From Streptomyces sp. NBC_01214 (GTDB lineage: Bacteria; Actinomycetota; Actinomycetes; Streptomycetales; Streptomycetaceae), in the NCBI RefSeq assembly GCF_026340975.1, contig NZ_JAPEOS010000003.1:1364001-1428000 (forward strand): a DNA stretch of 64,000 nucleotides. Reading direction: 5' to 3'. The notes beneath the pieces were generated by a model, which was not told the DNA's origin, ran no database searches, and saw nothing but the letters and a program-made list of their open reading frames with translations. Shown in pieces: positions 34,544 to 42,724 of this stretch (position 1 is the first letter of the stretch; each line of letters starts with the position of its first letter). The position numbers and the translations under genes were made by a program.

Positions 34544-35885
34544 CCCGGGCGGGCCGCACCGCGGGCGCGGCGGGCGCCGGGCCCAGGGTGGTGGTGCCGG
34601 GCGCCGCCCGGTGCCCCAGGCCCGTGCGGTACGCGTCCATGGCCGCCTCGACCCGGCCCGTACGTCGCAGCAGATCCCCCAGCAGCCGGCACAGGTCCGC
34701 GAGATCGCCCGACGCCCCACTGCGCTCCAGCAGCGCCAACGCCTGTACGTAGTGCTCCTCGGCCGCCTCCGGCTCGCCGCGCTCCTCGGCCATCAGGCCG
34801 AGGAGCCGGTGCGCGCCGCCCGCGTGCACGGCGCCGTGGCTGTCCCCCAGCTCCAGCAGCGCCGAGAGCAGCCCGGCGGCCTCCTCGTACCGGCCGAGCT
34901 GGCGCAGTACGTCGGCCAGCTCGACCTCCACCTGCGCCGTGTAGAGCCCGGCGCGACGGGCCGACAGCATGTCCCGGGCGATGCGCAACTCCCGCTCAGC
35001 AGAGGCGAGTTCACCGTTCTGGGCCTGGACGTAGCCGCGCATCCAGTGGCAGTGCGCCAGATCGGTCCGCAGCCGCAACTGCCCGTAGATCTCCTGGGCC
35101 TTCGCCAGTGAGGCGTCGGCGTCGGCCACCCGCCCTCCGGCGAGGAAGGTCCGGGCCACCTGCCGGTGCATGCCCGCCACCAGCGCCGGATCGCTGACCT
35201 GTGGAGCCAGCGCGAGGGCGAGCTCGGCGGCCCGGGCGGCCCGGGCGTGGGCGCCCATGTCGAGGTACGGCCCGATGATCGCGGCGTTGAGCAGCACCAG
35301 CGCCTCGGGATCGGCCAGCCCGCTCGCACCCAGCTCGTCGATGGTGGATTCGAGCAGGTAGCAGGCGTAGCGCAGCTCGCCGGCGAGCAAGTGCGCGACG
35401 GCCCGGCCGCGGATCGGCCGGGCCCGTCGGGGCAGCGGCTCGTCCGCGAGGAGGCGCTCGGCCGCCTCGAAGTGACCGATCGCGTCCGGCAGTTCGCCGG
35501 ACTCCAGCGCGCAGTCACCGAGCCCGAGCCGGGCCTCCGCCTGTTCGGGGACCAGCCCGAGCTCCTCGGCCTCGGCGAAGAGCCGCCGGTAGCGCGCGGC
35601 GGCCTCGTCGGCCGCGCCCGTGGCGAGCGTCTGCTGGGCGTCGGTGAGGGCGAGCCGCAGCTCGGTGGCCAAGTGGGCGGGGCGGCCGGTGGCGAGCTCC
35701 TCGTACGAGGTGCCCAGGCGGGCGGCGAGGAAGCGCAGTGCGGTCTCGGAGGGGCGGACCTTGCCCGACTCCAGCGTGGAGATGTAGGCCGAGGTGTAGG
35801 AGGGCTCGGCCAACTGTCTTTGGGTCAGGCCGAGTTTACCGCGCATGCGCTGTACCCTGCGGCCGATCCGGGCCGGTTCGTCCAT
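34506..35885 (-). CDS. HTH-XRE regulator with tetratricopeptide repeats
   Basis: 459 residues. Residues 5-68 are a Cro/C1-type HTH (RIGRRVQRMRGKLGLTQRQL, then YISTLESGKVRPSETALRFLAARLG). The rest is about eight to nine TPR-like helical pairs, such as ARLGLGDCALESGELPDAIGHFEAAERL. This is the architecture of Streptomyces transcriptional regulators that bind signal peptides or proteins through the repeats. It lies divergent from the M64 peptidase across an AT-rich gap with an inverted repeat, so that peptidase is a likely target. The 3' end overlaps the MFS gene. Confidence 0.88.
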   Translation of the reverse strand: MDEPARIGRRVQRMRGKLGLTQRQLAEPSYTSAYISTLESGKVRPSETALRFLAARLGTSYEELATGRPAHLATELRLALTDAQQTLATGAADEAAARYRRLFAEAEELGLVPEQAEARLGLGDCALESGELPDAIGHFEAAERLLADEPLPRRARPIRGRAVAHLLAGELRYACYLLESTIDELGASGLADPEALVLLNAAIIGPYLDMGAHARAARAAELALALAPQVSDPALVAGMHRQVARTFLAGGRVADADASLAKAQEIYGQLRLRTDLAHCHWMRGYVQAQNGELASAERELRIARDMLSARRAGLYTAQVEVELADVLRQLGRYEEAAGLLSALLELGDSHGAVHAGGAHRLLGLMAEERGEPEAAEEHYVQALALLERSGASGDLADLCRLLGDLLRRTGRVEAAMDAYRTGLGHRAAPGTTTLGPAPAAPAVRPARVSGSRWVAGPAE

Positions 35886-35960
35886 GAATTCCCCCTGGTC
35901 GCTCGAACTCCCCAGTATTCAGCGGGAGCAGGCATTGCGCACGTCCCGTGCGCCACCTAG

Positions 35961-35988
35961 TTTAAGCAACCGATTCAACGTGCTTAAC
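35961..35988. promoter_or_regulatory. Inverted repeat between HTH-TPR and M64 genes
   Basis: TTAAGCA (35962-35968) and TGCTTAA (35981-35987) are perfect inverted arms 12 bp apart. They sit in an unusually AT-rich 60-bp stretch that probably contains the divergent promoters. A likely operator for the HTH-TPR protein. Confidence 0.5.
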
Positions 35989-36023
35989 AAACCATTTAAC
36001 TTCCGTTCCCGGGGGAGCACTTC

Positions 36024-37412
36024 ATGGATCCAGTCAGAGGTTCGGGCCGGCGTCCGGACCGTCGTCCCGCCGTGCGCTCGGCGTGGCGCGCGGCCGTCGC
36101 GACGATCTGCGCGACCGCCGCGCTGGTGGCCGCCGGACCGGCCGGCCCCGCCGGCGCGGCCACCGCCCCGGCGGGGCCGCGCGTCGAGGTCGAGATACCC
36201 GGGCCGGAGCACGGCGGTGACGCCGGCTCGGGCCACGCCCGGGTCCTGGCCGCCGGCAGCCCCGCCAAGGCCCAGGGCCGACTGTCCCCGGCCGAGCGGT
36301 CGGCCGACGGCCAGGTGACCAAGATGATCGACAACGGCCCCACCGCCGACCGCCTCGACGTCGTGGTCATCGGCGACGGGTACACCGCGGCCGAACTGGC
36401 CCGGTTCCACACCGACGCCGAGCAGAAATGGGCCGAGGTGACCGCCGTCGAGCCCTACACCACGTACCGGAACCTCTTCAACGTCTGGACGGTCGACGCC
36501 GTCTCGCACGACTCCGGAGTCTCCGGCGACCCCGACCCGGCCACCGTCCGCGACACCGCCCTCGGCTCGTACTTCTGGTGCGAGAACATCGAGCGACTGC
36601 TCTGCGTCGACCAGCCCAAGGTGGACGCGTACGTGGCGAAGGCGCCCGCCGCCGACCTCGTCATCGTGCTGGCCAACAGCGCCAAGTACGGCGGAGCGGG
36701 TTACAACGAGCCCAGCGCCACCCTCGGGTACGAGGGGATATCGACGGCCTCCGCGGGACATCCGAAGTCCGGCCAGGTCGCCATCCACGAGACCGGCCAC
36801 TCCCTCGGCAAGCTCGCCGACGAGTACTTCTACCCGGGCGTCCCGGACTACGAGAAGTACACCGGTCCCGAGCCCGGCGAATCCAACAGCTCGACCCTGC
36901 CGGCCGACCGCATGGCCGCGCAGCGGGCCAAGTGGTACCGCTGGCTCGGCGAGGAATCTCCCGACGGCGGCACGGTCGGCGCGTACGAGGGCGGCAACTA
37001 CTTCGTCACCGGGCTGTACCGGCCCACCGACAACTCCCTCATGCGGGTCCTGGGCAAGCCCTTCAACCTGCCCGGCGTCGAGTCGATGATCGCCGGCTTC
37101 TACCAGCACGCTCGGATCGTCACCCCGCTCACCCCGACCGACCGCACCCTGCGGCTGCGCCACACGGCGAAGGCCTCCGTACCGAAGCTGGCCGGCGCGG
37201 ACGGCCGACAGCTCGTGGTCCGCTGGTACCTCGACGGCCGGGAGCTGAAGCGCTTCCACGGCCGCACCGAGGTGTCGGTGGCGGAGCTGTGGCTCTTCGA
37301 CTTCCGCACGCACCGCCTGACGGTCACGGCCGAGGACCGCACCGCATCGGTGCGCGACCCGAAGGTGGTGCGCACCCTGCGCTCCTCCGTCGACTGGAAC
37401 GTCCGGCTCTGA
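36024..37412 (+). CDS. Secreted M64-family metallopeptidase
   Basis: 462 residues. A signal peptide (about residues 1-45: several Arg, hydrophobic core, then AGAATA) exports it. The M64 (IgA peptidase) domain follows, with DVVVIGDGYTAAEL near residue 112 and the zinc motif HETGHSLGKLADEY near residue 254, which gives two His ligands, the catalytic Glu and the downstream Asp/Glu. The C-terminal about 100 residues are a beta-rich domain. GGGGGAG precedes the ATG. It is divergent from an HTH-TPR regulator. The natural substrate is unknown; the family name comes from a Clostridium IgA-cleaving enzyme. Confidence 0.9.
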   Translation: MDPVRGSGRRPDRRPAVRSAWRAAVATICATAALVAAGPAGPAGAATAPAGPRVEVEIPGPEHGGDAGSGHARVLAAGSPAKAQGRLSPAERSADGQVTKMIDNGPTADRLDVVVIGDGYTAAELARFHTDAEQKWAEVTAVEPYTTYRNLFNVWTVDAVSHDSGVSGDPDPATVRDTALGSYFWCENIERLLCVDQPKVDAYVAKAPAADLVIVLANSAKYGGAGYNEPSATLGYEGISTASAGHPKSGQVAIHETGHSLGKLADEYFYPGVPDYEKYTGPEPGESNSSTLPADRMAAQRAKWYRWLGEESPDGGTVGAYEGGNYFVTGLYRPTDNSLMRVLGKPFNLPGVESMIAGFYQHARIVTPLTPTDRTLRLRHTAKASVPKLAGADGRQLVVRWYLDGRELKRFHGRTEVSVAELWLFDFRTHRLTVTAEDRTASVRDPKVVRTLRSSVDWNVRL

Positions 37413-37448
37413 TCCCTCTCCCGCGGGGTGATCGTCCGTCAAGCTCCG

Positions 37449-37471
37449 TTGTCAGAGGCTCCTCCTAGTGT
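37449..37471 (+). promoter_or_regulatory. PafBC-type DNA-damage promoter (RecA-NDp motif) before the VWA gene
   Basis: TTGTCAGAG (37449-37457), 8-bp spacer, TAGTGT (37466-37471). The consensus known from mycobacteria is TTGTCRGTG-N8-TANNNT; only one base differs (GAG for GTG). The spacing is exact. The start codon is 40 bp downstream, with AAGGAG before it. Confidence 0.6.
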
Positions 37472-37511
37472 GGAGACATCACTCGGGGAGCCTCTGAGAA
37501 GGAGCACAGAC

Positions 37512-38570
37512 ATGTCCGCCAACAAGATCCAGCACAAGGTGAACCACGTCGCGCTGGTAGTGGACTGTTCGGGTTCCATGCGCCCGCACCAGGGTCAACT
37601 GATCCGCGTCGTCGACGAGTTCGTGGCCGGCCTGAAGGCCGAGTCGGACAGTCTCGGTCACGAGACCCGGATCAGCCTCTACTCCTTCGACCACAAGGTG
37701 GAGAACCTGGTCTGGGACATGGACGTGAAGCACCTGCCGTCCATGCGGGGGCTCTACAAGGTGAACAACGGTGCGACCGCCCTCATCGAAGCCTCGCTGA
37801 AGTCACTGGACGACCTGGGCCACATCTGGGAGGAGTACGGCGAGCACAGCTTCCTCCAGATCGTGGTGACGGACGGCGAGGAGAACGCCTCCGGCGGCGA
37901 CCGCCGGCACGACGGCGACATGACCATCCTCGGCCCCTGGCTGGACAGGATCGCGGCGAAGATGGGTGCGCTCCCGGGCCACTGGACGTCCGCGATCCTC
38001 GTTCCGAACTCCCTGGCGAAGCGGACCGCCCAGAACTACGGTTTCCCGGCCGGAAACATCGCCATATGGGATGCGGATTCCCAGGAGGGCGTGGAGGAGG
38101 CGATCGGCACCGTCCGCGCCGCCGCCACCAGCTTCCTCCGCGGCCGCGAGAAGGGGGTGCGGGGCACGAAGAACCTGTTCGCGGTCGGCCAGGACCTCTC
38201 GGTGGACGACGTGCGGGCCAACCTCGAACCGGTCCCGGCCGACAAGTACCGGCTCCTGAAGGTCGACGAGGAGGTCGCGATCCGCACCTTCGTCGACTCG
38301 CACCCGGGCGTGACGTACGAACGCGGGTCGTGCTACTACCAGCTGGGCACCCGGGTCCAGGTTCAGCCCGACAAGGAAGTCATCGTGGTCGAGAAGGACA
38401 CCGACCGCGCGTACACGGGCGACGCGGCGCGCAGTCTCCTGTTCGGCACGGGCATCCAGGGGACCGTCTCCGTGAAGGCGGGGCGCAATCCCAAGCTGGA
38501 GGTGTACGTGCAGAGCCGTTCGGTCAACCGGAAGCTCAAGGCCAAGACGCGGCTGCTCATCATGCTCTGA
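37512..38570 (+). CDS. Cytoplasmic VWA-domain protein
   Basis: 352 residues. The VWA fold spans about 10-215, with a complete metal-ion-dependent adhesion site: DCSGSM (residues 18-23), a Thr-containing loop (NNGATAL near 88) and VTDGEEN near 120. The second part (about 230-352) is beta-rich with no known domain and ends KLKAKTRLLIML. No signal peptide or membrane helix. AAGGAG precedes the ATG. The gene has its own DNA-damage-type promoter, like the operon at 47985. Function unknown; VWA proteins often work as adaptors for AAA+ ATPases. Confidence 0.85.
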   Translation: MSANKIQHKVNHVALVVDCSGSMRPHQGQLIRVVDEFVAGLKAESDSLGHETRISLYSFDHKVENLVWDMDVKHLPSMRGLYKVNNGATALIEASLKSLDDLGHIWEEYGEHSFLQIVVTDGEENASGGDRRHDGDMTILGPWLDRIAAKMGALPGHWTSAILVPNSLAKRTAQNYGFPAGNIAIWDADSQEGVEEAIGTVRAAATSFLRGREKGVRGTKNLFAVGQDLSVDDVRANLEPVPADKYRLLKVDEEVAIRTFVDSHPGVTYERGSCYYQLGTRVQVQPDKEVIVVEKDTDRAYTGDAARSLLFGTGIQGTVSVKAGRNPKLEVYVQSRSVNRKLKAKTRLLIML

Positions 38571-38620
38571 ACGAGCCCGCCGTCACCCGGCCGGGCCGGC
38601 GAGGGCCGCGAACCCAGGGG

Positions 38621-38962
38621 TCAGAGCGGCAGTTGCTCGACCACGCTCGTACCGCTGCCCTCCTGGGACTCCCAGGTCCACGTCTCCTCCAGGCGCAGGC
38701 GCCCGTCGGGAAGCTCCGTCAGGAGCGAGGTGCAGTGCCCGGACGCGGTCGTGCCGTCGAGGCGGAGCTGGACGTACCGGAAGTCGATGGTGCGGCCGGC
38801 CCGGGTACCGACGAGGTAGCCCATGGCCACGTCGCCGCCCCGGTATTCGGCCCAGACCCGGTCGTCCTGCTCGTGGTACTCGAACCGGGTCCGCCGGCCG
38901 ACCTGGCCGGGGGACTGGTCGGCCACGGGGGCGAAGACGAGGCCGTCGAGCGAGCGCGCCAC
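38621..38962 (-). CDS. Small beta-barrel-like protein (family often labelled n-acetylglutamate synthase)
   Basis: 113 residues. The start is GTG 38962, with AGGAG seven bases upstream, giving ARSLDGLVFAPVADQSPGQVG. Family landmarks are TRFEYHEQDDRVWAEYRGGDVAMGYLVG and LLTELPDGRLRLEETWTWESQEGSGTSVVEQ. Databases often carry the misleading label n-acetylglutamate synthase; no acetyltransferase motif is present. It is probably a small lipocalin-like binder of unknown ligand. The in-frame extension to 39091 is rejected on composition. Confidence 0.75.
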   Translation of the reverse strand: MARSLDGLVFAPVADQSPGQVGRRTRFEYHEQDDRVWAEYRGGDVAMGYLVGTRAGRTIDFRYVQLRLDGTTASGHCTSLLTELPDGRLRLEETWTWESQEGSGTSVVEQLPL

Positions 38963-39125
38963 GGGTGACTCCTGGAGGAAGGCGATCCGGGGCAGCAGCT
39001 TAAATCCATGATCCCTACGGTCCAAGCCCGCGACGGGCCCCCGAGACGGGCACCGGCCGGTGGCCGCGGCGACGGGGGTCGCGGCGGACACCGGCCGGTG
39101 GGGGTGCGTGGGGGAGGCGCACGGG

Positions 39126-39314
39126 CTACATGGGGTCCATGCCCCGGTCGTCCATACGGCCCTCCTGCTCGCTCTGCTCCTGGAGGCGACGGGCCTTCTC
39201 CTTCAGCCGACGGCGCTCCTCCGGGTCGGTGGACCGCTCGGCCGCGTCGTTCAGCTCCTTGGCCTTGGCGCGCATCTGCTGGGACCGGCCGCGGGACTCA
39301 CCTGAAACGCTCAT
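39126..39314 (-). CDS. Small DUF6381-like protein
   Basis: 62 residues: MSVSGESRGRSQQMRAKAKE, then LNDAAERSTDPEERRRLKEKARRLQEQSEQ, ending GMDPM. It is highly charged, helical and likely a coiled coil. The pattern is that of the Streptomyces family I know as DUF6381, whose function is unknown. AAGGAG precedes the ATG at 39314; the extension to 39395 is not needed. Confidence 0.75.
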   Translation of the reverse strand: MSVSGESRGRSQQMRAKAKELNDAAERSTDPEERRRLKEKARRLQEQSEQEGRMDDRGMDPM

Positions 39315-39437
39315 GATCGCTCCTTGGATCTGTGGGGGAGAGCGGGCGGATTCAGCGAACCAGTCCTGCCGTGCGCCCGCATCTCGAAGCGCCACCGAGT
39401 GTGAGTCGCGCCCCCCGCCGACGGCCGACGGGGACGG

Positions 39438-40235
39438 TCAGTCCGTGTCCGACCCGAGGGTGGTGGTGAGGGTGAACAGGGCCCCGTCAGGGTCGCGGAG
39501 CGTCACCCACCGCTCCGTCGCGTTCGAGGTGATGTCCGAGACGGCCCGTCCGCCCAGCGAGACGGCGGCCTCCATCGCCGGACGGAGCTTCGGCACCCGG
39601 AAGTGGACGTGCCAGCGCGGCCGGGTGTGCGGGGAGTAGGAGGCGATCTCCACCGGGCCGCTGTTCAGGCGGGCGACGGGTTCGCCGTCCTGCCGCAGCA
39701 CGACCTGGTCCTCCTCGTACGAGACCTCGCAGCAGCCGGCGCGGCCGGTGGCCCACTCCAGCACCGCGCCGTAGAAGATCGCCGCGTCGAAGGCGTTCCT
39801 GGTGCGCAGTTCCAGCCAGGCGGGTGACGGACCCCTGCCCACCCGCCAGTCCGCCTCCACGTTGCCCTCCCAGATCCCGAAGACGGCGCCGTCCGGGTCG
39901 GCGACGAGCGCGGCGCGGCCGCCGGACTCGAAGGAGACCGGGCCGACCGCGATCGTTCCCGTCCGCTCCCGGATCCGGTCCACCGCCACATCGGCGTCGT
40001 CGACGGCGAAGTAGGGGGTCCAGGCCGCCGCGACCCCCAGGTCCGCGGCCAGCGCCCCGATGCCCGCGACCGGCACCCGGCCCTGGAAGGCCACCGAGAA
40101 CGCCTCGCCGAGGCGGGTCGGGCGGAACCTCCAGCCCACGACCGCACCGTAGAAATGCTGGGCCGTGCCGAGGTCGCGCGTCATCAGGCTCACCCAGCAC
40201 GGGGCCCCGAAGACTTCCTTCGTCGAAATCTCCAC
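39438..40235 (-). CDS. VOC-family (glyoxalase/bleomycin resistance) protein, two domains
   Basis: 265 residues with two VOC halves. The first begins APCWVSLMTRDLGTAQHFYGAVVGW and ends DPDGAVFGIWEG. The second begins PAWLELRTRNAFDAAIFYGAVLEW and ends DPDGALFTLTTTL. Metal-ligand positions are only partly kept. The family includes glyoxalases, dioxygenases and drug-binding proteins; this Streptomyces type is usually just labelled VOC or hydroxylase. GTG 40235 with GGAG about eight bases upstream; the longer frame is not supported. Confidence 0.85.
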   Translation of the reverse strand: MEISTKEVFGAPCWVSLMTRDLGTAQHFYGAVVGWRFRPTRLGEAFSVAFQGRVPVAGIGALAADLGVAAAWTPYFAVDDADVAVDRIRERTGTIAVGPVSFESGGRAALVADPDGAVFGIWEGNVEADWRVGRGPSPAWLELRTRNAFDAAIFYGAVLEWATGRAGCCEVSYEEDQVVLRQDGEPVARLNSGPVEIASYSPHTRPRWHVHFRVPKLRPAMEAAVSLGGRAVSDITSNATERWVTLRDPDGALFTLTTTLGSDTD

Positions 40236-40428
40236 CGTTCGCTCCGTCCCTGGTGAGCCACCGCTTCCCCTCCCATTCTGGTGCTTATGGTGACGATCTT
40301 CGCGATCCACGACGGCAAATGCACACAGAAGGTGTCCGAGAATCACGCTCCGTGGCGATCCCCTCCGGTGGTGCGCGGCGATAGCCTCGGTTCCGGACGC
40401 GCCCGCAGCCCCGGAAGGCAGGTCTCCC

Positions 40429-41406
40429 ATGGCCGCATCCCAGATTCCCGTGATCGACCTCGGGCCGTGGCGGTCCGGCGGGCCCGCGGCCCGCGCCCGT
40501 ACGGCCGCCCGCGTCGACGAGGCCCTGCGCGAAGCCGGCTTCCTGCTGGTGGCCGGGCACGGCGTGGACCCGGCGCTCCCGGCGCGGATCCGGGAGGCGG
40601 CGGGCCGCTTCTTCCGGCTGCCCGCGAGCGCGAAGGCCCCGTACGCCGTACCGGTCGGCGGCCGCGGCTGGCTCGGCCCGGGGGCGGAGGCCAACAGCTA
40701 CGCGGAGGGGGCGGCCTCGCCGCCCGACCTCAAGGAGTCCTGGTCCTTCGCGGCCGAGGACCCCACGGGGATCCCCTCCGTGGACGCCGAATGGTTCGCG
40801 CCCAACGTGTGGCCGGCCGAAGTGCCGGAGCTGCGGCCGCTGGTGACGGAGTACCTGCGGCTGATGCGGTCCCTCTCCGACGAACTGTTGGAACTCCTCG
40901 CCGTCGCCCTGGGCCTCGCCGAGGACCACTTCACCCGCCACACCTCACACCCCACCTGGGGGTTCAACCTCAACTGGTACCCGGGCACCGAAACCGTCGG
41001 CCCGCCCCTGCCCGGCCAGTTCCGCATCGGGGCCCACACGGACTTCGGCACCGTCACCGTCCTCGACCGGCAGCTGGGCGCGGGCGGGCTCCAGATCCAC
41101 ACCGAGGCCGACGGCTGGCAGGACGCGCCCTACGACCCCGCGGCGCTCACCGTCAACATCGGCGACCTGATGGCCCGCTGGACCGGCGACCGCTGGTGCG
41201 CGGGCCGCCACCGCGTACTGCCCCCGCCCGCCCACACCCCGGCCGAAGAGCTGATCTCCCTCGTCTACTTCTACGAGTGCGACCCGCACACCCGGGTGGA
41301 GTCGCTGCCCGCCCCGGTCGGCCGGATCGTGCACGAACCCGTCGACTCGCACACCTACCTGCGGGGCCAGCTCGACGCCATCAGCGTGGCTACGCCTCAG
41401 GAGTGA
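40429..41406 (+). CDS. 2-oxoglutarate/Fe(II) dioxygenase, isopenicillin N synthase-like
   Basis: 325 residues. The N-terminal DIOX_N-type part begins IPVIDLGPWRSGG and has GFLLVAGHGVDP. The double-stranded beta-helix core has the iron site HTDFGTVTVL (His and Asp, near residue 205), a second His in RHRVLPPP (near 264) and the following Arg region that would bind 2-oxoglutarate. These enzymes hydroxylate or cyclise small molecules in the cytoplasm. GGAAGG precedes the ATG. It stands alone with no pathway partners, so the substrate is unknown. Confidence 0.9.
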   Translation: MAASQIPVIDLGPWRSGGPAARARTAARVDEALREAGFLLVAGHGVDPALPARIREAAGRFFRLPASAKAPYAVPVGGRGWLGPGAEANSYAEGAASPPDLKESWSFAAEDPTGIPSVDAEWFAPNVWPAEVPELRPLVTEYLRLMRSLSDELLELLAVALGLAEDHFTRHTSHPTWGFNLNWYPGTETVGPPLPGQFRIGAHTDFGTVTVLDRQLGAGGLQIHTEADGWQDAPYDPAALTVNIGDLMARWTGDRWCAGRHRVLPPPAHTPAEELISLVYFYECDPHTRVESLPAPVGRIVHEPVDSHTYLRGQLDAISVATPQE

Positions 41407-41487
41407 CCCGGCGCCCCCGCCTCCCTCCGGGGGCTGACGGAGGATCCGACTCAGAGGCTGACGATCCACCAGAAGCGCCCGCATAGC

Positions 41488-42675
41488 GTGAAGTTCATGA
41501 CGAACCGCAGAACCGCCGCCGCCCTGGCCCTGGCCGCGATCCTCCTGCCCCTCCCGCTCGCCACCGCCGGCACCTCGGTCGCCGCCGACACCTTCGTGGC
41601 CGCCGGGCCGGTGGGGACCGACGGCCGCCGCACGACCGTGGAACTCCCGCGCCCCACCGGCCGGTTCGCCGTCGGCCGGGAGGACCTGCACCTCGTGGAC
41701 CGCAGCCGCACCGACCCCTGGGCCGGATCCGGGCCGCGCGAGCTGATGGTCACCATGCGCTACCCGGCGCGCCACGACAGCGGCCGGGCCACCCGCTACC
41801 TCACCCCCGAGGAGGCCCGGCTGCTGCTGGTCGACCGCGGGCTCGACCAGGCGATCCCCGTCGAGACCCTGACCGGCACACGGACCCACGGCCGGACGGG
41901 CGCCCGTCCCGTCGCAGGCCGGTACCCGCTGATCGTCCTCTCCCCGGGCTTCAGCGTCCACCGGGCCACCCTCACCGCGCTCGCCGAGGACCTCGCCTCC
42001 CGCGGGTACGTCGTCGCCTCCGTGGACCACGCGTACGAGAGCGTGGGGACCGCCTTCCCCGGCGGGCGCGTGCTCACGTGCCTGGCCTGCGAGAAGGTCC
42101 AGGACGAGGCCGGCTACCGGACCGTCAGCGACACCCGCGCCCGCGACGTGTCCTTCCTCATGGACCGCCTCACCGGACGCAACCCCGTCTGGCGCCACGC
42201 CGGCCTCATCGACAAGAGCCGCATCGCGATGGCCGGCCACTCCATCGGCGGCGCCTCGACCGCCGCCGCGATGGCCGCCGACGGCCGGATCCGGGCCGGC
42301 ATCAACATGGACGGCGGCTTCTCCACGCCGGTCCCCGCGGCCGGACTCGGCGGCCGCCCCTTCATGCTGCTCGGCGCGCAGCAGCGCAGCCCCGGCGGCA
42401 ACGCGAGCTGGGACCGCGACTGGCCGCTGCTCGACGGCTGGAAGCGCTGGATCACCTTCGCCGGCTCCGCCCACTTCACCTTCACCGACTTCCCGGCGAT
42501 CGGCGAACAGCTGGGCCTGCCCGACGAGGAGGCCCCGCTGCCCGGCGGCCGCTCCGTCGAACTGACCCGGCGCTACGTCGCCGCCTTCTTCGACCAGCAC
42601 CTGGGAGGCCGCCCGCAGCCCGTGCTCGACGGCCCGTCGCCGGACGCACCGGAGGTCGCCTTCCACACCCCCTGA
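41488..42675 (+). CDS. Secreted alpha/beta hydrolase, PAF-acetylhydrolase/lipase-like
   Basis: About 395 residues. The signal peptide (about residues 1-32) has RR in the n-region, a Leu/Ala core and ATAGTSVAAD at its end. The hydrolase core has YPLIVLSPGFSVHRAT (oxyanion region), the nucleophile elbow AGHSIGGAST with Ser near 255, an Asp in NMDGGF and the final His in GSAHFTFTDFP near 332. This order fits the platelet-activating factor acetylhydrolase II group. GTG 41488 and ATG 41497 are both possible starts; neither has a strong ribosome site. Confidence 0.85.
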   Translation: MKFMTNRRTAAALALAAILLPLPLATAGTSVAADTFVAAGPVGTDGRRTTVELPRPTGRFAVGREDLHLVDRSRTDPWAGSGPRELMVTMRYPARHDSGRATRYLTPEEARLLLVDRGLDQAIPVETLTGTRTHGRTGARPVAGRYPLIVLSPGFSVHRATLTALAEDLASRGYVVASVDHAYESVGTAFPGGRVLTCLACEKVQDEAGYRTVSDTRARDVSFLMDRLTGRNPVWRHAGLIDKSRIAMAGHSIGGASTAAAMAADGRIRAGINMDGGFSTPVPAAGLGGRPFMLLGAQQRSPGGNASWDRDWPLLDGWKRWITFAGSAHFTFTDFPAIGEQLGLPDEEAPLPGGRSVELTRRYVAAFFDQHLGGRPQPVLDGPSPDAPEVAFHTP

Positions 42676-42676
42676 C

Positions 42677-42692
42677 GGGGGCGCGGGCCCCC
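42677..42692. terminator. Short GC hairpin between converging genes
   Basis: GGGGGC-GCGG-GCCCCC directly after the hydrolase stop, between converging genes (next stop 42725). Short arms, no T-run. Confidence 0.4.
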
Positions 42693-42724
42693 GATTCCGG
42701 GGGCGGGAAGCGGGGGGCCAGGCA

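Noticed and set aside
37512..38570. Tellurite-resistance (Ter) cluster member
   Set aside because: No TerD-family or other Ter gene is adjacent; only a VWA domain is shared.
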